DNA of 64,000 bases from Rhodopseudomonas boonkerdii (GTDB taxonomy: Bacteria; Pseudomonadota; Alphaproteobacteria; Rhizobiales; Xanthobacteraceae): contig NZ_CP036537.1 of NCBI RefSeq assembly GCF_021184025.1, positions 2,852,001 through 2,916,000 on the forward strand, given 5' to 3'. A program made the position numbers and the translations under genes. The notes beneath the pieces were generated by a model. The model saw only the letters and a list, made by a program, of their open reading frames with translations. It was not told the DNA's origin and made no database searches. Below, one piece after another: positions 1 to 8,064 of the stretch; position 1 is the first letter of the stretch, and each line of letters begins with the position of its first letter.

Positions 1-1062
1 GAGGAACCGAAAGGCACCAAGACGCCCGAAGCGCCGAAGTTCGAGTTGTTGCCCGATCCGGATATTCCAGAGGGCACCGAGATGGTCACCATGACCATCC
101 GCGAAGCGCTGCGTGACGCCATGGCGGAAGAAATGCGCCGCGACGGCGACGTGTTCGTGATGGGCGAGGAAGTCGCCGAATATCAGGGCGCCTACAAGGT
201 CACCCAGGGCCTGCTGCAGGAATTCGGTGCCCGCCGCGTCATCGATACACCGATCACCGAGCACGGCTTTGCCGGCGTCGGCGTCGGTGCGGCCATGGCC
301 GGCCTGAAGCCGATCGTCGAATTCATGACCTTCAACTTCGCGATGCAGGCAATCGACCAGATCATCAACTCCGCCGCCAAGACGCTGTATATGTCCGGCG
401 GCCAGATGACCTGCCAGATGGTGTTCCGCGGCCCCAACGGCGCGGCTGCCCGCGTGGCCGCCCAGCACAGCCAGGACTATTCGGCCTGGTACTCGCAGAT
501 CCCCGGCCTCAAGGTGATCGCGCCGTCGAATGCTGCCGATTACAAGGGCCTGCTCAAGGCTGCGATCCGCGATCCCAATCCGGTGATCTTCCTCGAGCAC
601 GAAATGCTCTATGGCCAGACCGGCGAGGTGCCGAAGCTCGACGATTACGTGCTGCCGATCGGCAAGGCGAAGGTCGTGCGCGCCGGCAAGGATGTCACGC
701 TGATCTCGTGGTCGCATGGCATGACCTACACGCTGAAGGCCGCCGAAGAACTCGCCAAGGAAGGCATCGAGGCGGAGGTGATCGACCTGCGCACGCTGCG
801 TCCGCTCGACACTGAGACGATTATTGAGTCGGTGAAGAAGACTTCGCGTGCCGTCTGCATCGAGGAAGGCTGGCAGCAGAACGGCGTCGGCGCTGAAATC
901 GCTGCGCGCATCATGGAAAACGCGTTCGACTACCTCGATGCGCCGGTCGCGCGCGTATCGGGCAAGGACGTGCCGATGCCTTACGCCGCCAACCTCGAAA
1001 AGCTCGCGCTGCCCTCGGTGGCCGAGGTCGTCGCTGCCGCCAAGGCCGTCTGCTATCGCTAA
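1..1062 (+). CDS. pdhB: Pyruvate dehydrogenase E1 component subunit beta (5' end missing)
   Basis: Beta subunit of the thiamine-diphosphate E1 of pyruvate dehydrogenase, which decarboxylates pyruvate and passes the acetyl group to the lipoyl arm of E2. The frame is open from base 1, so the gene starts upstream. A TTG at 46 is not the real start. The first visible residues ([19 protein letters not shown]) form a charged, proline-rich linker, as expected where alphaproteobacterial E1-beta carries an N-terminal lipoyl domain; that domain itself would lie outside the window. After the linker comes the transketolase-like pyrimidine-binding domain ([11 protein letters not shown] onward, with [19 protein letters not shown]) and then the C-terminal transketolase domain. 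About 353 residues are visible. A DUF5076 gene, pdhC and lpdA follow on the same strand, so this is the front of a pdh operon with pdhA expected upstream. The E1-beta call is secure; the upstream extent is inferred. Confidence 0.95.
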   Translation, partial: EEPKGTKTPEAPKFELLPDPDIPEGTEMVTMTIREALRDAMAEEMRRDGDVFVMGEEVAEYQGAYKVTQGLLQEFGARRVIDTPITEHGFAGVGVGAAMAGLKPIVEFMTFNFAMQAIDQIINSAAKTLYMSGGQMTCQMVFRGPNGAAARVAAQHSQDYSAWYSQIPGLKVIAPSNAADYKGLLKAAIRDPNPVIFLEHEMLYGQTGEVPKLDDYVLPIGKAKVVRAGKDVTLISWSHGMTYTLKAAEELAKEGIEAEVIDLRTLRPLDTETIIESVKKTSRAVCIEEGWQQNGVGAEIAARIMENAFDYLDAPVARVSGKDVPMPYAANLEKLALPSVAEVVAAAKAVCYR

Positions 1063-1079
1063 CGCTTGAGGGAGCCGAC

Positions 1080-1385
1080 ATGGCCGGTCCGAAGGAACAA
1101 TCGCTGCCGCCGGATGTCGAGGGACGCGAGGACGCAACCGAAGTGTTGCGTGCCTTCGTCGTCGATGGCGGCTTGTCGATCGCGTTCATGCGCGCCTTCG
1201 AGGACCCGGAAATGTGGGGCCTGCTGCTGGTCGATATTGCGCGCCACGCTGCGCGCGCCTATGGGCGCGAGAGCGAATTCACCGAGGACGAGGCGCTGCG
1301 CCGCATCGTCGATATGTTCGAAGCCGAGATTGCTCGTCCGACCGACACGGGCGCCACCACGCCGCGGTCGCAACAAGGTCACTGA
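1080..1385 (+). CDS. DUF5076 domain-containing protein
   Basis: Small soluble protein of 101 residues that I match to the DUF5076 family; its biochemical role is unknown. It has no signal peptide or membrane segment and is mostly acidic helix, with a core around residues 18-80 ([19 protein letters not shown], then [17 protein letters not shown]). The start is supported by a GAGGGAG ribosome site 6 bases upstream of the ATG. It lies 17 bases after pdhB and its stop is 2 bases before the pdhC ATG, so it is almost certainly translated from the same message as the E1 and E2 subunits. That position suggests a link to the pyruvate dehydrogenase complex, but nothing in the sequence shows what the link is. 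Confidence 0.85.
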   Translation: MAGPKEQSLPPDVEGREDATEVLRAFVVDGGLSIAFMRAFEDPEMWGLLLVDIARHAARAYGRESEFTEDEALRRIVDMFEAEIARPTDTGATTPRSQQGH

Positions 1386-1387
1386 CA

Positions 1388-2746
1388 ATGCCGATTAACA
1401 TTCTGATGCCTGCGCTGTCGCCCACGATGGAGAAAGGCAATCTTGCCAAGTGGCTCAAGAAGGAGGGCGACGCGGTCAAGTCCGGCGACGTGATTGCGGA
1501 GATCGAGACCGACAAGGCGACGATGGAGGTCGAAGCCGTCGACGAAGGCACGATCGCAAAGATCCTGGTTCCGGAAGGAACGGCGGACGTGCCGGTGAAC
1601 GATGTCATCGCAATCCTCGCTGCCGATGGCGAGGACGTGAAGGCTGCGGCGAGCGGCGGCGGTGCGTCGAAGCCGGAAGCCAAGACTGAGGCCAAGCCGG
1701 AGCCCAAGGCGGAAGCGAAATCCGAAGCGAAGCCGGAGCCAAGGGCCGAGGCGAAGCAGGAGGCGCCGAAGCCCGCTGCTGCGCCAGCTCAAACTGCTGC
1801 AGCCAGCAACGGTGTGCGCGTATTCTCGTCACCGCTGGCACGTCGCCTCGCCAAGGAGGCCGGCATCGAGCTTGGCCGCATCAACGGCACCGGTCCGCGT
1901 GGTCGTGTGGTCGCGGCGGACGTCGAGAAGGCGAAGACAGGCGGCGCGTTGAAGGCGCCGCCTGCAGGCGCCGCTGCTGCGACTGGCGCAGTCGGTGCGC
2001 CCGCAATGTCGGATCAGGCGATCCTCGGCCTGTACGAGGAAGGCTCTTACGAGAGCGTGCCGCATGACTCCATGCGCCGCACGATCGCGCAGCGTCTCAC
2101 CGCTGCCACCAATTCGATGCCGACTTTCTATCTCACCGTGGATTGCGATCTCGGCAAGCTCACCGCCGCGCGCGAGGAGATCAACGCTGCGGCGGGTAAG
2201 AATGCCGACGGCAAGCCGCTCTACAAGCTCTCGGTGAACGACTTCGTCATCAAGGCGATGGCACTCGCCCTGCAGAAGATTCCGGAAGCCAATGTGTCGT
2301 GGACGGAAGCTGCGATGCTCCGTCACAAGCATTCGGACATCGGCGTCGCCGTGGCGCTGCCGTTTGGCTTGATCACGCCGATCATCCGCCAGGCCGAAAT
2401 CAAGACGATCTCCCAGATCTCCAACGAGATGAAGGATCTCGCCGCGCGCGCCAAGGCGAAGAAGCTGAAGCCGAACGAATATCAGGGCGGCTCGTCCTCC
2501 GTGTCGAACCTCGGCATGTACGGCATCAAGGATTTCACCGCGGTGATCAATCCGCCGCAGTCCTCGATCCTCGCCGTTGGCACGGGCGAGGAGCGGGCGG
2601 TGGTGCGCAACGGCCAGATCGTGGCCGCGACCATGATGAGCGTGACGCTCTCCTGCGACCACCGCGCCATCGACGGCGCGCTCGGCGCCGAGCTGATCAC
2701 GGCTTTCAAGAAGCTGATCGAAAATCCCGTGATGATGGTGGTGTGA
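1388..2746 (+). CDS. pdhC: Pyruvate dehydrogenase E2, dihydrolipoamide acetyltransferase
   Basis: E2 core of pyruvate dehydrogenase, 452 residues; it transfers the acetyl group from lipoamide to CoA. The order is one N-terminal lipoyl domain (residues 1-75, lipoylated lysine K43 in [12 protein letters not shown]), a long Ala/Pro/Lys/Glu linker (about 85-135), a peripheral subunit-binding domain ([16 protein letters not shown]), a second linker, then the catalytic domain ending with the HxxxDG motif ([16 protein letters not shown]). A longer frame is open upstream from 1214, but the family N-terminus [15 protein letters not shown] fixes the start at 1388, just after the stop of the DUF5076 gene. 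The single lipoyl domain fits the alphaproteobacterial type, in which E1-beta may carry another one. Confidence 0.97.
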   Translation: MPINILMPALSPTMEKGNLAKWLKKEGDAVKSGDVIAEIETDKATMEVEAVDEGTIAKILVPEGTADVPVNDVIAILAADGEDVKAAASGGGASKPEAKTEAKPEPKAEAKSEAKPEPRAEAKQEAPKPAAAPAQTAAASNGVRVFSSPLARRLAKEAGIELGRINGTGPRGRVVAADVEKAKTGGALKAPPAGAAAATGAVGAPAMSDQAILGLYEEGSYESVPHDSMRRTIAQRLTAATNSMPTFYLTVDCDLGKLTAAREEINAAAGKNADGKPLYKLSVNDFVIKAMALALQKIPEANVSWTEAAMLRHKHSDIGVAVALPFGLITPIIRQAEIKTISQISNEMKDLAARAKAKKLKPNEYQGGSSSVSNLGMYGIKDFTAVINPPQSSILAVGTGEERAVVRNGQIVAATMMSVTLSCDHRAIDGALGAELITAFKKLIENPVMMVV

Positions 2747-2754
2747 TCTCAGCC

Positions 2755-2837
2755 GTCATTGCGAGGAGTGGAGCGACGAAGCAATCCAGAGGGCTGCAAG
2801 TAAAGAACTGGATTGCTTCGCTTCGCTCGCAATGACG
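2755..2837. repeat. Palindromic intergenic repeat between pdhC and lpdA
   Basis: The left arm (CATTGCGAGGAGTGGAGCGA, then CGAAGCAATCCAG) is mirrored by the right arm (CTGGATTGCTTCG, then CTTCGCTCGCAATGACG) across a short loop, so RNA from either strand would fold into one long hairpin. I recognise it as a dispersed repeat of Bradyrhizobium-like genomes. It separates two genes of one operon and could shape message stability or partial termination; that role is inferred. Confidence 0.85.
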
Positions 2838-2875
2838 ACCGAAGCGATCATCGAAATACAGACAGGCGAACTCCC

Positions 2876-4294
2876 ATGTCCGACAATTCTTTCGACGTCG
2901 TCGTCATCGGCTCCGGTCCCGGCGGCTATGTGACGGCCATTCGTGCCGCGCAGCTCGGCTTCAAGACGGCCATCGTCGAGAAGGCCTATTTCGGCGGCAT
3001 CTGCAACAACTGGGGCTGCATCCCCACCAAGGCGCTGCTGCGCTCGGCGGAGATGTATCACGCCTTCCAGCATGCCAAGGATTACGGCCTGTCGGCCGAC
3101 AACGTCTCCTTCGACATCAAGGCCGTGATCGCACGCTCGCGTGGGGTGGTGAAGCGCCTCAATGGCGGCGTCGAGTTCCTGATGAAGAAGAACAAGGTCA
3201 CCGTGATCTGGGGCGAAGCCACGCTGGACGCGCCCGGCAAATTCTCGGTGAAGAAGTCGCAGGTCGAGGCGCCGAAGGGCGCGCTGGGCGAGGGCAGCTA
3301 CACCGCCAAGCACATCATCGTCGCCACCGGCGCGCGCCCGCGCGTGCTGCCGGGCCTCGAGCCCGACAAGAAGCTGGTCTGGACCTACTTTGAGGCGATG
3401 AACCCGGACAAGATGCCGAAGTCGCTGCTGGTGGTCGGCTCCGGCGCCATCGGCATCGAATTCGCGTCGTTCTATCATTCCTTCGGTGCGGAAGTGACGG
3501 TGGTCGAAGTGCTGCCGCAGATCCTGCCGGTGGAAGACGCCGAGATTGCCGCCTTCGCCCGCAAGCAGTTTGAAAAGCAGGGCATCAAGGTCCTCGCTAA
3601 TACCAAGGTCACGAAACTCGACAAGAAGGCCGACAGCGTCGTCGCCACCATCGATGACGGCAAGAAGCCGGTGACCCAGGAATTCGACCGCGTGATCTCG
3701 GCGGTCGGTGTGGTCGGCAATATCGAGGGTATCGGTCTCGAAAAGCTCGGGGTGAAGACCGAGCGCGGCTGCATCGTCATCGACAAATACGGCAAGACCA
3801 ATGTCCCCGGCATCTATGCCATCGGCGATGTCGCCGGTCCTCCGATGCTGGCCCACAAGGCGGAACATGAAGGCGTGATCTGCGTCGAGGCCATCAAGGG
3901 CCTGCATCCGCATCCGATGGATAAGAGCCTGATTCCAGGCTGCACCTATTGCCACCCGCAGATCGCATCCGTCGGCCTTACCGAAGCCAAGGCCAAGGAA
4001 GCAGGACGGGATATTCGCGTCGGCCGATTCCCGTTCGTGGCAAACGGCAAGGCCATCGCCCAGGGCGAGGACCAGGGCATGGTGAAGGTGATCTTCGACA
4101 AGAAGACCGGCCAGCTGCTCGGCGCCCACATGGTCGGTGCCGAGGTCGTCGAGATGATCCAGGGATTCGTGGTCGCGATGAACCTGGAGACCACGGAAGA
4201 AGAGCTCTTCCACACCATCTTCCCGCATCCGACCATCTCGGAGACGATGAAGGAAGCGGTGCTTGACGCCTATGGGCGCGTGCTGAACACCTGA
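2876..4294 (+). CDS. lpdA: Dihydrolipoyl dehydrogenase (E3)
   Basis: FAD-dependent E3, 472 residues, reoxidising dihydrolipoamide with NAD+. Visible features are the FAD-binding GSGPGGY at residues 12-18, the redox-active disulfide C43/C48 in GGICNNWGCIPT, an NAD-binding GSGAIGIEFASF around residue 185, the second FAD motif (GIYAIGDVAGPPMLAHKAEHEG), and the C-terminal dimerisation domain with the catalytic His of HPTISE. The open frame runs back to 2813, but that stretch lies in the palindromic repeat; MSDNSFDVVVIGSG is the family start. It follows pdhC on the same strand and most likely serves the pyruvate dehydrogenase complex. Confidence 0.96.
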   Translation: MSDNSFDVVVIGSGPGGYVTAIRAAQLGFKTAIVEKAYFGGICNNWGCIPTKALLRSAEMYHAFQHAKDYGLSADNVSFDIKAVIARSRGVVKRLNGGVEFLMKKNKVTVIWGEATLDAPGKFSVKKSQVEAPKGALGEGSYTAKHIIVATGARPRVLPGLEPDKKLVWTYFEAMNPDKMPKSLLVVGSGAIGIEFASFYHSFGAEVTVVEVLPQILPVEDAEIAAFARKQFEKQGIKVLANTKVTKLDKKADSVVATIDDGKKPVTQEFDRVISAVGVVGNIEGIGLEKLGVKTERGCIVIDKYGKTNVPGIYAIGDVAGPPMLAHKAEHEGVICVEAIKGLHPHPMDKSLIPGCTYCHPQIASVGLTEAKAKEAGRDIRVGRFPFVANGKAIAQGEDQGMVKVIFDKKTGQLLGAHMVGAEVVEMIQGFVVAMNLETTEEELFHTIFPHPTISETMKEAVLDAYGRVLNT

Positions 4295-5129
4295 GCCAGC
4301 CGCTGTCATTCCGGGGTCGCTGCAGGCACGGACCGGAATGACGCCACTGATCAGGGTTGCCGCTGTGCAACGCCTGTGTCTCCGGTGCAACAGTTCCCCA
4401 ACATTTAACCCTTTCAGGCGGCGACCCTTGCAACCGCCGCTATTTGGCCACACGCCTTCGTGAGATCATTTCTCATCAGCCAGCAAGGCTGAAGCGCTCC
4501 GGATCGGCGGGATGTCAGAGGGATTGTCCCGGATCCTTGGAGCGGCCTGAGAACCAGGTTTGCGATGGACGTCGGGACGAACATCATGTCGCATGTGCCG
4601 GGTCGCCAATGGGCGACAGGTGAACAGCGGTCGTTCGTCATCGGGCGCAGTGCGATATCCCGCTCTTTCAAAATCTTCAAAAAGACTCCGTTTATCTCCG
4701 GTTTGCACTCAGTCAGCCGTGATGTCGTCAAAGACATACCGGAATTTGTCAGTACCCCGTTGCTGACAACGACAAGACTCGATCAGGACGTCCCGCATGG
4801 CCTCGCCGGCGCGGGGCGGGTGATCCCGGAGAGCTCGACGGCCGTGAAGCCATGTCCCCACCAGAGCGTCTTGCGTTCTGCCGACCAATGGGTCGTCGCC
4901 CAGGACGATGTCGTCGCAGGGAGTGGAAAGCGGATAACGGTGCTGTCGTTCGTGATGGGGATTTCTAACGAAAAGTTGACTGACGGCGGATTTGATGCGC
5001 GCCCGTCCAAACGCGTGGCTTGCGCGACCAACCACGCGTCGGGAACGCATGAGATTTTCACGAAGCGAGCGGCCTTTCCCAGTGCGGGCGCCTCGAGCCT
5101 TTCGAGCGGCGACCTTGAGAACCATAGTG
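4295..5129. other. Long intergenic region, no gene recognised
   Basis: About 835 bases. The first part holds an inverted repeat (GTCATTCCGG at 4305-4314 pairing with CCGGAATGAC at 4333-4342), which could act as an imperfect terminator for the pdh operon and resembles a dispersed repeat seen again near 35500. The rest has open frames on both strands (for example + 4565-5143 and - 4709-5395) whose translations show no family I know, no hydrophobic signal and no coding-like third-position bias. I also see no tRNA-like fold. Confidence 0.5.
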
Positions 5130-5948
5130 ATGCGGATATTTGAGCGTATTGTTTTCGTGACATTGGCTTGGAGCGCGGTCGTTGCAACGGGGCCCGCTCT
5201 GGCATTCGACGGTTCGCCGGTCGGCGGCAGTGACGCCGCGCCGTCCGCGGTTCCAGTGATGCCTGGCATGTCCGCCCCGATAGCCAGAAAGCCGGCTGCG
5301 AAAGCGGACAACTCGCTGACCGCCCTGCAATATGCCGCGGAAGGCGGCCATCCCATCGCCCAATGGAAGCTCGGCCGGATGTATGCCGACGGCAATGGGG
5401 TCGCTCAGGACGATCTGCGCGCGTTCGAATATTTTAGCCGCATCGCCAATGCTCATGCCGAGGATTCGCCATCGGCGCCGCAGGCGGCGATCGTTGCGAA
5501 CGCCTTCGTGGCGCTCGGCCGTTACTATCTCGACGGCATTCCGAATTCGAAGATCAAAGCCGATGCCGAACGCGCGCGCGAGATGTTCTCTTACGCCGCG
5601 TCCTATTTCGGCAATGCCGACGCGCAGTACGATCTGGCCCGGCTCTATCTGAAAGGCATCGGAACGCCGCGCGATGCCAAATATGGCGTGCGCTGGCTCG
5701 GTCTCGCCGCGCAGAAGGGACAGCATCAGGCGCAGGCGCTGCTCGGCCAGATGCTGTTCAACGGCGATATGCTACCGCGCCAAATGGCCCGCGGCTTGAT
5801 GTGGCTGACGCTGGCCCGTGACAATGCCGGTCCTGAAGACACCTGGATCCGCGAAAGCTACGCCAAGGCCATCGCCAAGGCCTCCGAAGACGACCGGGCC
5901 ATGGCCCTGCAGATGCTCGAGCACTGGGTACAGGGCAAGCGGGACTAA
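5130..5948 (+). CDS. Sel1-repeat (TPR-like) exported protein
   Basis: 272-residue protein with an N-terminal signal peptide (MRIFERIVFVTLAWSAVVAT, then GPALAF) followed by Sel1-like repeats. Examples are ALQYAAEGGHPIAQWKLGRM and NADAQYDLARLYLKGIGTP, with further copies at GVRWLGLAAQKGQHQAQALL and GLMWLTLARDNAG. Sel1 repeats form a helical solenoid that binds partner proteins, so this is probably a periplasmic or envelope scaffold; the partner is unknown. The frame is open from 4992, but the signal peptide makes the ATG at 5130 the sensible start. It converges with xth, 17 bases away. Confidence 0.85.
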   Translation: MRIFERIVFVTLAWSAVVATGPALAFDGSPVGGSDAAPSAVPVMPGMSAPIARKPAAKADNSLTALQYAAEGGHPIAQWKLGRMYADGNGVAQDDLRAFEYFSRIANAHAEDSPSAPQAAIVANAFVALGRYYLDGIPNSKIKADAERAREMFSYAASYFGNADAQYDLARLYLKGIGTPRDAKYGVRWLGLAAQKGQHQAQALLGQMLFNGDMLPRQMARGLMWLTLARDNAGPEDTWIRESYAKAIAKASEDDRAMALQMLEHWVQGKRD

Positions 5949-5965
5949 ACCTCGATTGCAGGCGG

Positions 5966-6757
5966 CTAAGCTGCTTCCAGATCGAGATCGACCCAGACCG
6001 GGACGTGGTCGCTCGGCTTCTCCCAGGCGCGCACATATTTGTCGATACCGACATCGATCAGGCGATCGCTGGCCTGCGGCGACAGCAGCAGGTGGTCGAT
6101 ACGAATGCCCCAGTTCTTCTGCCAAGCGCCAGCCTGGTAGTCCCAGAAGGTGTACTGGCCGCTCTCGTCGGTGACCGCGCGCAGTGCATCGGTCATGCCG
6201 AGGCCGAGCAGGGCCTGGAAGCTTTCGCGGGTCTCGGGTTTGAAAAGGGCGTCGTTGATCCAGGCGGCGGGATTGTGGACGTCGCGGGCGGCGGGGATCA
6301 CATTGAAGTCGCCGGCGAGGATCAGCGGCTCCTCGGTCTTGAGGCGGTGCTTGGTGAATTCGCGCAGCCGCTCCATCCAACGCAGTTTGTACGGGTATTT
6401 CTCTGTGTCCACCGGATTGCCGTTCGGCAGATAAAGACAGGCGACACGCACCACCCCGGTTTTCAGCGACACCACGCCCTCGATGAAGCGCGCATGCTCA
6501 TCCAGATCGTCGCCGGCGAGGCGAGGGGTAGCCTCATCGAGCGGATGTTTCGAGAGCAGGGCGACGCCGTTGAAGGTCTTCTGCCCGTGGGTGACGACGT
6601 TGTAGCCGAGGGCTTCAATGGGCTCACGCGGAAACGCGTCGTCCACGCATTTGATCTCTTGCAGGCAGACGATGTCGGGCTGACATTCCTGTAGCCAGGT
6701 CACCAGATGATCCAGCCGCTGGCGGATGGAATTCACATTCCAGGTCGCGATTCTCAT
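5966..6757 (-). CDS. xth: Exodeoxyribonuclease III
   Basis: DNA repair nuclease of the AP endonuclease/exonuclease III family, 263 residues. It cuts 5' of abasic sites and degrades DNA 3' to 5'. Family motifs are in order: ATWNVNSIRQR at the N-terminus, CLQEIKCVD (metal-binding Glu), the LILAGDFNV Asp/Asn pair, FWDYQAG, and RIDHLLLS followed by SDHVPVWVDLDL with the catalytic His. The open frame extends to 6865, but MRIATWNVNS at 6757 is the universal family start. It is divergent from the efflux operon, with a 179-base shared upstream region. Confidence 0.95.
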   Translation of the reverse strand: MRIATWNVNSIRQRLDHLVTWLQECQPDIVCLQEIKCVDDAFPREPIEALGYNVVTHGQKTFNGVALLSKHPLDEATPRLAGDDLDEHARFIEGVVSLKTGVVRVACLYLPNGNPVDTEKYPYKLRWMERLREFTKHRLKTEEPLILAGDFNVIPAARDVHNPAAWINDALFKPETRESFQALLGLGMTDALRAVTDESGQYTFWDYQAGAWQKNWGIRIDHLLLSPQASDRLIDVGIDKYVRAWEKPSDHVPVWVDLDLEAA

Positions 6758-6832
6758 CTGATGGGATTCCAGTAACAACAATGGCAAAATTGCGTCGGGG
6801 TGGCATACCATCACCTGCGGCGTCATGATACG

Positions 6833-6846
6833 CTTTAAGCTTAAAG
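6833..6846. promoter_or_regulatory. Perfect 14-bp palindrome in the xth / efflux-pump divergent region
   Basis: CTTTAAGCTTAAAG is its own reverse complement with no spacer. It sits about 75 bases upstream of xth and 90 bases upstream of the membrane-fusion-protein gene, in unusually AT-rich sequence for this genome. It could be a repressor operator for the efflux pair. No regulator gene is adjacent, so the assignment is a guess from position. Confidence 0.35.
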
Positions 6847-6936
6847 TGCACAGGTGCAGAGACACAGCCAGGGACGGAAGCCGGGGAGCGACACCCGAAC
6901 TTCGGCCAAAAGACTGTTACAGCTGACGAAGGCCAT

Positions 6937-8061
6937 ATGAAGAAACAAACGCTGATCGCTCTTCTCTTCATCGGAGGCGCCGCCGTCGCTGGCTATGTCA
7001 CGCGATCCCAGTGGATGGGTGGCGATAAGGCGCCAACACAGGCGCGAGCACGCGTTGTGGCCGTGGAGCTCGCCAAGGCCGAGCGCAAGCCGGTGCCGGT
7101 CGATGTCGATGCCATCGGCATGGTGACACCGATCTCTTCGGTGGCGTTGAAGTCACGGCTCGAGACCACCATCACCTCGGTGCATTTCGAAGATGGCGCC
7201 AGGGTAAACGAGGGCGATCTCCTCTTTACCCTCGACTCGCGCCAGATCGACGCCCAGATCGAGCAGGCTGAAGGTACGCTGGCGCGCGATCAGGCCCAGC
7301 TCGCCGGAGCCGAGCGTGACGTTCGTCGCTTCGCCGACCTGATCGGGAAGGGCGCGACAACCCAGGTCAGCCTAGATAATGCGAAAACGCAGTCGGACAT
7401 CCTGGCGGGCACCATCAAGGCCGATCAGTCCGCTCTCGACAATCTCAAGGTCCAGAAGAGCTACACGACAATCCGTGCACCGTTCTCCGGCCGGATCAGC
7501 GCTGCCAATGTGAAGATCGGCAATTTTGTGCGCCCGGCCGACACCGCGCCGCTCGCCACCATCAACCAGATGGCGCCGGTCTACGTGACCTTCACCGTGC
7601 CGCAGCGTGTGCTCGCCGATCTGCGGGATGCCATGGCCGCCGGGACCACCAGGGTGATCGCGACCATTCCGAACAGCGAGCGGTCCGAAACCGGCACGGT
7701 TGCCATGATCGAGAATACCGTGGACTCCACCACGGGCATGGTCACGGTTCGCGGCATCATGAACAACGCCAGCGAGATCCTGTGGCCCGGCATCCTGGTG
7801 CAGACCAAGCTGATCATCCGTGTCGAAGAGGGAGTTGTGGTGCCCACGGTTGCAGTGCAGCGCAGTCAGACCGGCAATTTTGTGTTCGTCGTGAGGGATG
7901 GCAAAGCCCAAATCCAGCCGGTGGAAGTGGACCGTACTTTCCAGGGACAATCGGTGATCACGACCGGCCTGTCCGGCGGCGAGGATGTGGTTGTGGATGG
8001 ACAATTGCTGCTGACTCAAGGCACGCAAGTGGAAGCCCGCAACCGCAAGGCCGGGGCTTAG
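6937..8061 (+). CDS. RND efflux system periplasmic adaptor (membrane fusion protein)
   Basis: 374-residue HlyD/AcrA-type adaptor linking an inner-membrane RND pump to an outer-membrane channel. A single N-terminal membrane anchor or signal (KQTLIALLFIGGAAVAGYV) is followed by a barrel-sandwich half motif (VALKSRLETTITSVHFEDG), a helical hairpin rich in Gln/Ala/Asp (residues about 100-160), the returning lipoyl half (YTTIRAPFSGRISAANVKIG), then beta-barrel and membrane-proximal domains. The start has a GAAGG site upstream. The stop is 3 bases before the pump gene, so the two are cotranslated. No TolC-type gene is adjacent, so the outer-membrane partner must be encoded elsewhere. Confidence 0.93.
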   Translation: MKKQTLIALLFIGGAAVAGYVTRSQWMGGDKAPTQARARVVAVELAKAERKPVPVDVDAIGMVTPISSVALKSRLETTITSVHFEDGARVNEGDLLFTLDSRQIDAQIEQAEGTLARDQAQLAGAERDVRRFADLIGKGATTQVSLDNAKTQSDILAGTIKADQSALDNLKVQKSYTTIRAPFSGRISAANVKIGNFVRPADTAPLATINQMAPVYVTFTVPQRVLADLRDAMAAGTTRVIATIPNSERSETGTVAMIENTVDSTTGMVTVRGIMNNASEILWPGILVQTKLIIRVEEGVVVPTVAVQRSQTGNFVFVVRDGKAQIQPVEVDRTFQGQSVITTGLSGGEDVVVDGQLLLTQGTQVEARNRKAGA

Positions 8062-8064
8062 GCC

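Noticed and set aside
46..1062. TTG at 46 as the start of pdhB
   Set aside because: The reading frame is open to base 1 with a linker-like sequence, so the gene is cut by the window edge and does not start here.
4565..5143. 192-codon plus-strand frame upstream of the Sel1 gene
   Set aside because: No family resemblance, no ribosome site, no coding bias, and it overlaps the signal-peptide start of the next gene.
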